A DNA stretch of 64,000 nt from a bacterium (GTDB lineage: Bacteria > Hinthialibacterota > Hinthialibacteria > Hinthialibacterales > Hinthialibacteraceae), in NCBI GenBank assembly GCA_016125385.1, contig WGLV01000007.1, forward strand, positions 1-64,000. The letters run 5' to 3'. Under the pieces are notes generated by a model, which saw nothing but the letters and a program-made list of their open reading frames with translations, did not search any database and had not been told where the DNA came from. Shown in pieces: positions 60,715 through 64,000 of this stretch. Position 1 is the stretch's first letter. Each line of letters begins with the position of its first letter. Made by a program: the position numbers and the translations under genes.

Positions 60715-62100
60715 TTACTTCAAAAACAGCTCCACGACAGGAATCTCGGTGTGCGGTTTCAGCACCGGAAAATCGAGCGTCAGGATGTCTTTCGCGACGC
60801 CTTCATAATCGGACTGCCAGTCAGGGCGGGAGGTGAAGCGTACTTCGGAAGCGTCGTTCAACAGTTGTGCATATTTGACCTTGCCCGCGAAGCCGGGCAA
60901 ATGCAGCTCGCCCATCGGCCATTCAAGAATATGAACATATAGCCGGTTCGTCGCGGGGTTGTAGGTCAACATCGTGTTATTGGGCGCTTTGAAATCCGCG
61001 GGCGCCTGCGTACAGCCATAGATGGAGCGGCTGTTGTACTTCATCCACTCGCCCATGCCCTGCAGCCGTTCCGTCGCGCGATAATCGAACGTGCCTCTCG
61101 CGGTGGGGCCGACGTTCAACAGCAGGTTGCCGCCCTTGCTGACCGTTTCAATCAACAGTGAAAGCAACTGGCGGGTGCTCTTCCAGCTGGTTTCGTCGCG
61201 GTAATACCCCCACGAGCCTGAAAACGTCTGGCAGGTCTCCCACGGAACTTTCTTGCCATCCACCTTCACCCAATCGAGCGGGATGAATTGTTCGGGGGTG
61301 CGGAAATCCCACCCGCCGGGGACGTCGAGCAGATCGAGACGGTCGTTGACGATGATATTGGGCTGCAGGCGGCGGATCATATCGAGCAGCTTTTCTGAAT
61401 GCCAGTCGTTGTGACCTTTGCCGTCGTCGCCCGGGTAAGAGAAATCGAGAAACAGGCAGTCGATCGTCCCGTAATTCGTCATCAGTTCCTGAACCTGGTT
61501 GTACAGATACTCCGCATACTTTTCCATATCGCGGTCTTTGTTCTTGGCGCGTTCTTCCTGATTGTCACGCAGCGGATGAACCCGGTCGATGGTGAAGTCG
61601 GGGTGATGCCAGTCGATCAGCGAGTAATAAAAGCCGACCTTCAACCCTTCGGCGCGAAACGCCTCGACCATCGGTTTGATCAGATCTTTTCCGTAGGGCG
61701 TATTGGCGGCTTTATAGTCGGTGTATTGTGAATCGAACAGACAGAAGCCTTCATGGTGTTTCGTCGTGATGACGAAGTATTTCATTCCGGCTTCTTTGGC
61801 GGCGTGGGCCCATTCTTTCGGGTTATACAAGTCGGGGTTGAACAGGTCGAAGTATTTCTGATACTCCTCGTTGGTCATCCGTTCATGATTTTTGACCCAT
61901 TCATGCCGGGCGGCTTCCGCGTACAGGCCCCAGTGGATGAACATGCCGAAGCGGGCTTCGGTCCACCATTTCATGCGTTGCTCTTTTTGTTCGGGCGTTT
62001 CCTTCCAGTCGAGCGCCCTCGACGGGACGGCGGAGATCAGAGAAAGCAGGATCGCCAGGGCGATCAATCCAGTTTTTCGCAATAGATAGTGGAGCGGCAT
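60715..62100 (-). CDS. Exported alpha-L-fucosidase, GH29
   Basis: A 461-residue secreted glycoside hydrolase removing terminal fucose from glycans. A signal peptide ends near SRA/LDW. The GH29 barrel has the family landmarks WWTEARFGMFIHWGLYAEAA, AGMKYFVITTKHHEGFCLFD, and YGTIDCLFLDFSYPGDD, where the Asp in FLDFSYPG is the likely nucleophile. The ending GGNLLLNVGPTARGTFDYRA is also typical. Length is that of the minimal form without an accessory binding domain, apart from a short C-terminal beta domain. The ATG at 62,100 has AAAGGA upstream. It could act with other envelope enzymes in host- or algal-glycan degradation. Confidence 0.95.
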   Translation of the reverse strand: MPLHYLLRKTGLIALAILLSLISAVPSRALDWKETPEQKEQRMKWWTEARFGMFIHWGLYAEAARHEWVKNHERMTNEEYQKYFDLFNPDLYNPKEWAHAAKEAGMKYFVITTKHHEGFCLFDSQYTDYKAANTPYGKDLIKPMVEAFRAEGLKVGFYYSLIDWHHPDFTIDRVHPLRDNQEERAKNKDRDMEKYAEYLYNQVQELMTNYGTIDCLFLDFSYPGDDGKGHNDWHSEKLLDMIRRLQPNIIVNDRLDLLDVPGGWDFRTPEQFIPLDWVKVDGKKVPWETCQTFSGSWGYYRDETSWKSTRQLLSLLIETVSKGGNLLLNVGPTARGTFDYRATERLQGMGEWMKYNSRSIYGCTQAPADFKAPNNTMLTYNPATNRLYVHILEWPMGELHLPGFAGKVKYAQLLNDASEVRFTSRPDWQSDYEGVAKDILTLDFPVLKPHTEIPVVELFLK

Positions 62101-62224
62101 GAGAGAATCCTTTCTTGATGAATTGAACGCCGCTCCTCTTGCGAACGGAGCGGCGGTGAACGCGTATCATACCAAAGGCGCGCCGTAAAGAATATGCGCG
62201 TTCCGGCGCGCCGCTTCGTTCGGC

Positions 62225-62254
62225 TTGGCCCGCGCCATCGGGAACGACTAGAAT
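62225..62254 (+). promoter_or_regulatory. Candidate promoter for the WecG-fusion gene
   Basis: TTGGCC and TAGAAT are separated by 18 bases, and the -10 ends nine bases before the ATG. The transcript would be almost leaderless, which fits the lack of a ribosome site. Confidence 0.4.
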
Positions 62255-62263
62255 GGTCTCGCT

Positions 62264-63895
62264 ATGGAGCGCGTGGAGATACTCGGCGTAGAGATCGATA
62301 ACATTGACAACCGCGAGGCGCTGGAGCGCGTCCGCGCCATGTTGCGTGAGGGCGGCCCTCACCAGATCGTCACGCCCGCCGTCGAACAGATTGTGTTGAC
62401 CCGCCGCGACGCCGAGTTTCGCGAGATCGTGCGTCAGGCCGCGCTGGCCGTGCCCGACGGCATGCCGGTGGTTTTCGCCTCGCGATGGAACCGAACTCCC
62501 CTCAAAGAACGCGTCACCGGAGTCGATCTCGTACCCGGCATCTGCCGCGTCGCCGCTGAAGAAGGCGCGTCCGTCTTCTTTCTCGGCGGTGAAGAAGGCG
62601 TCGCCGAAGCCGCCGCGCGCGTATTGAGTGAACGCGTCCCCGGCCTGAAGGTGGCGGGGACGTATTGCCCGCCCTTCGGATTCGAGCGCGATGAAGAGGA
62701 AAACCGCCGCGCCATCGAGGCGGTCCGCGCCGCGCGGCCCGGCGTGCTGTTCGTCGCGCTGGGGTGCCCCAGGCAGGAAAAATGGATTCACCGCCATCGC
62801 GATGAACTGGGCGCCACCGTCGCGATTGGAATCGGCGGGGCGTTTAATTTCATCACCGGGCGTGAAAAACGCGCGCCGGTCTGGCTGCAGAATCTCGGGC
62901 TGGAGGGCGTATACCGGCTCTGTCAGCGCCCGGGCCAGATATGGAAGCGCCTTATCATCAACGCGCCCTGTTTTCTCCTGCTGTATTTCGACCTGCTTAC
63001 CTACCGCGCGCAGAAGCGCCTCACCCGCTCCATCCGGCCGATGATTCTGGGGGCGGTCGACGCCCTGCTGGCCACGGCGGGGTTCGTCTTTTCGTACTGG
63101 CTCTACTTTCGCAGCGGCGCGTTTCAGACCAACGCCGATCCGTTCCCCGATCAACCGCTGCTGACCATGCCCGCGTACAGCGACCTGCTCGGCTTCGTCG
63201 CGCTGCTGGGCGTGGCGGCGCCTTTCATAAACCGGATGTATGAGCGCGACAAATACATCGCGCCATCCGGCCTGGCCTGGCGGTCGTTTCTTTCCGCCTC
63301 GCTGGCGGTCTTCATGCTGATCGGAGTCCAGTTTCTATTCAAAGGCGTATTTCACGCCTATCAGTTTCTCGGCTTTTCGCGCGTGGTGTTCGCGCTGTTC
63401 GGCGCATCGTTTTTCGCTCTGCTGCTCGGCTGGCGTTTCGCGTTTCGCGCCTTTGAACACGCGCTTCATCAGCGCGGCCTCAGTCTCGACCGCATCCTTA
63501 TCGTAGGCGTGACGCCTCTCGCGCTTCAACTGGCCGACGACATGCGCCAGCGGCCTGAATGGGGAAACCGCCCGCTGGGTTTTGTCGCTGAGCCTTCCAC
63601 CGCGCCGTCTGATGCTGAGACGCTGGGGCGCGTGGCCGACCTGCATCGCCTGTTGCCCGCGCGCAAGGTCGATGAAGTGCTGGTGGCTGATTCCGCGCTG
63701 CCCATCGCCGACCTGATTGAAGTGATTCGCGTCTGCCGCGAACACCGCGTCAAACTCAGCATCATTCCCACCCTGCACGAATTGCTGGGCGTTTCTTCCG
63801 AGGTGAAGCGGCTGGGCGGCGTGCGCGTCATCACCGTTGCGCTCGACGGCGCGTGGAACGCCCTGCAATCGCGCGAACGGGAGACGGAGCCGTGA
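62264..63895 (+). CDS. WecG/TagA/CpsF glycosyltransferase fused to sugar-transferase N-terminus
   Basis: The 543-residue protein joins two families. Residues about 1-245 are a WecG/TagA/CpsF (GT26) transferase that adds N-acetylmannosaminuronate-type sugars to lipid-linked intermediates, with VTPAVEQIVLTRRDAEF, VPDGMPVVFASRW and LGCPRQEKWIHRH. Residues about 265-540 match the N-terminal half of polyprenyl-phosphate glycosyl-1-phosphate transferases (WbaP type): several membrane helices and a CoA-binding-like Rossmann fold (ILIVGVTPLALQLADDMRQR). The catalytic C-terminal Bac_transf domain is absent, with the stop codon in its place. It works at the cytoplasmic face in surface polysaccharide synthesis. 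The next gene overlaps it by four bases. Confidence 0.88.
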   Translation: MERVEILGVEIDNIDNREALERVRAMLREGGPHQIVTPAVEQIVLTRRDAEFREIVRQAALAVPDGMPVVFASRWNRTPLKERVTGVDLVPGICRVAAEEGASVFFLGGEEGVAEAAARVLSERVPGLKVAGTYCPPFGFERDEEENRRAIEAVRAARPGVLFVALGCPRQEKWIHRHRDELGATVAIGIGGAFNFITGREKRAPVWLQNLGLEGVYRLCQRPGQIWKRLIINAPCFLLLYFDLLTYRAQKRLTRSIRPMILGAVDALLATAGFVFSYWLYFRSGAFQTNADPFPDQPLLTMPAYSDLLGFVALLGVAAPFINRMYERDKYIAPSGLAWRSFLSASLAVFMLIGVQFLFKGVFHAYQFLGFSRVVFALFGASFFALLLGWRFAFRAFEHALHQRGLSLDRILIVGVTPLALQLADDMRQRPEWGNRPLGFVAEPSTAPSDAETLGRVADLHRLLPARKVDEVLVADSALPIADLIEVIRVCREHRVKLSIIPTLHELLGVSSEVKRLGGVRVITVALDGAWNALQSRERETEP

Positions 63896-64000
63896 GCGGC
63901 GTGCGCCGCGTCGAACGCGCGCCGGAGGCCGTGCTCGACGCATGGCGGGAGGTTCTCGCCGGGCAGGCGCGCTATTCGTATTACCAGACGCCGCCGTGGG
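63892..64000 (+). CDS. FemAB/GNAT-like acyltransferase, N-terminal part
   Basis: A partial gene cut by the window end; only 36 codons are seen. It starts with a GTG whose last bases overlap the previous stop codon (GTGA), the usual tight coupling. The visible N-terminus (DAWREVLAGQARYSYYQTPPW) resembles the opening of FemAB-related or GNAT-fold proteins encoded in exopolysaccharide and PEP-CTERM loci, where an aromatic-Gln-Thr-Pro-x-Trp phrase recurs. The assignment is tentative, since no catalytic region is in view. Its position makes it part of the polysaccharide operon. Confidence 0.5.
   Translation, partial: MSGVRRVERAPEAVLDAWREVLAGQARYSYYQTPPW

Noticed and set aside
61901-63154. 417-codon minus-strand frame across the fucosidase start and the WecG gene
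   Set aside because: It spans two real genes and their promoter region and has no recognisable domain.

Overview
The window reads as chromosomal DNA of an uncultured, diderm, heterotrophic bacterium. It is moderately GC-rich (about 55-60% by eye) and densely coded on both strands. Diderm markers are ExbB/ExbD, an MscK-like channel with a long periplasmic region, a periplasmic M48 peptidase and a secretin-type N-domain. Pseudopilins of the FTLIELLIVVAIIGILAAIAVPNFLNAQ.RAK type, a DUF1080 protein, Gfo/Idh/MocA oxidoreductases, a sulfatase, a GH29 fucosidase and a Pro/Thr-rich FG-GAP surface protein together resemble little-cultured PVC/FCB-neighbouring phyla such as Hydrogenedentota or Sumerlaeota. 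That placement is inference from gene style. No rRNA, tRNA, CRISPR array, transposase or prophage was recognised.

Layout. 0.3-3.1 kb: a TPR/HEAT tail-anchored protein and a Gfo/Idh/MocA oxidoreductase (minus). 3.4-6.3 kb: ECF sigma factor, overlapping membrane anti-sigma-like protein, and a secreted coiled-coil protein with a secretin-type N-domain. 6.4-10.1 kb: small zinc-ribbon protein, GT4 glycosyltransferase, nitroreductase, FloA. 10.2-11.0 kb: an AT-rich higBA toxin-antitoxin cassette between two copies of a 50-bp terminator repeat. 11.0-14.5 kb: M48 peptidase, DUF1318 protein, tpiA, ispF (minus). 14.8-20.4 kb: three secreted proteins (propeller/helical-barrel-like protein, CE1-like esterase, TPR-like protein). 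20.6-26.1 kb: LysM-M23 peptidase, hpf, pta-ackA, rplM-rpsI. 26.3-36.2 kb: Thr/Pro-repeat FG-GAP protein, hybrid histidine kinase, era, pseudopilin, metallo-beta-lactamase-fold hydrolase, XerC/D recombinase, secreted protein. 36.6-42.8 kb: Gfo/Idh oxidoreductase, repeat-bearing intergenic region, DUF1080, AhpD-like protein, sulfatase, two pseudopilins. 42.9-51.5 kb: exbB-exbD-TPR-VWA operon divergent from an MscK-like channel. 51.7-58.4 kb: dnaB, then a metal-homeostasis run (DtxR/MntR regulator, CE12-type esterase, NRAMP-UspA fusion, MFS transporter). 58.5-64 kb: chemoreceptor, fucosidase, a WecG fusion protein and the start of a FemAB/GNAT-like gene.

The strongest candidate for a new system is the four-gene exbB-exbD-TPR-VWA operon. 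The VWA protein has a TonB-like N-terminal anchor with an S-x3-H motif in its membrane helix, but carries a von Willebrand A domain with an intact MIDAS motif where TonB or TolA would have its usual C-terminal domain. This suggests a proton-motive-force-driven envelope machine whose moving arm ends in a metal-dependent adhesion domain. Other notable points are the terminator-flanked higBA cassette, a Mn-type regulator translationally coupled to a polysaccharide deacetylase upstream of an NRAMP-UspA fusion, a WecG protein fused to a catalytically headless polyprenyl-phosphate sugar-transferase N-terminus, and pairs of terminators that reuse the same stem sequence.
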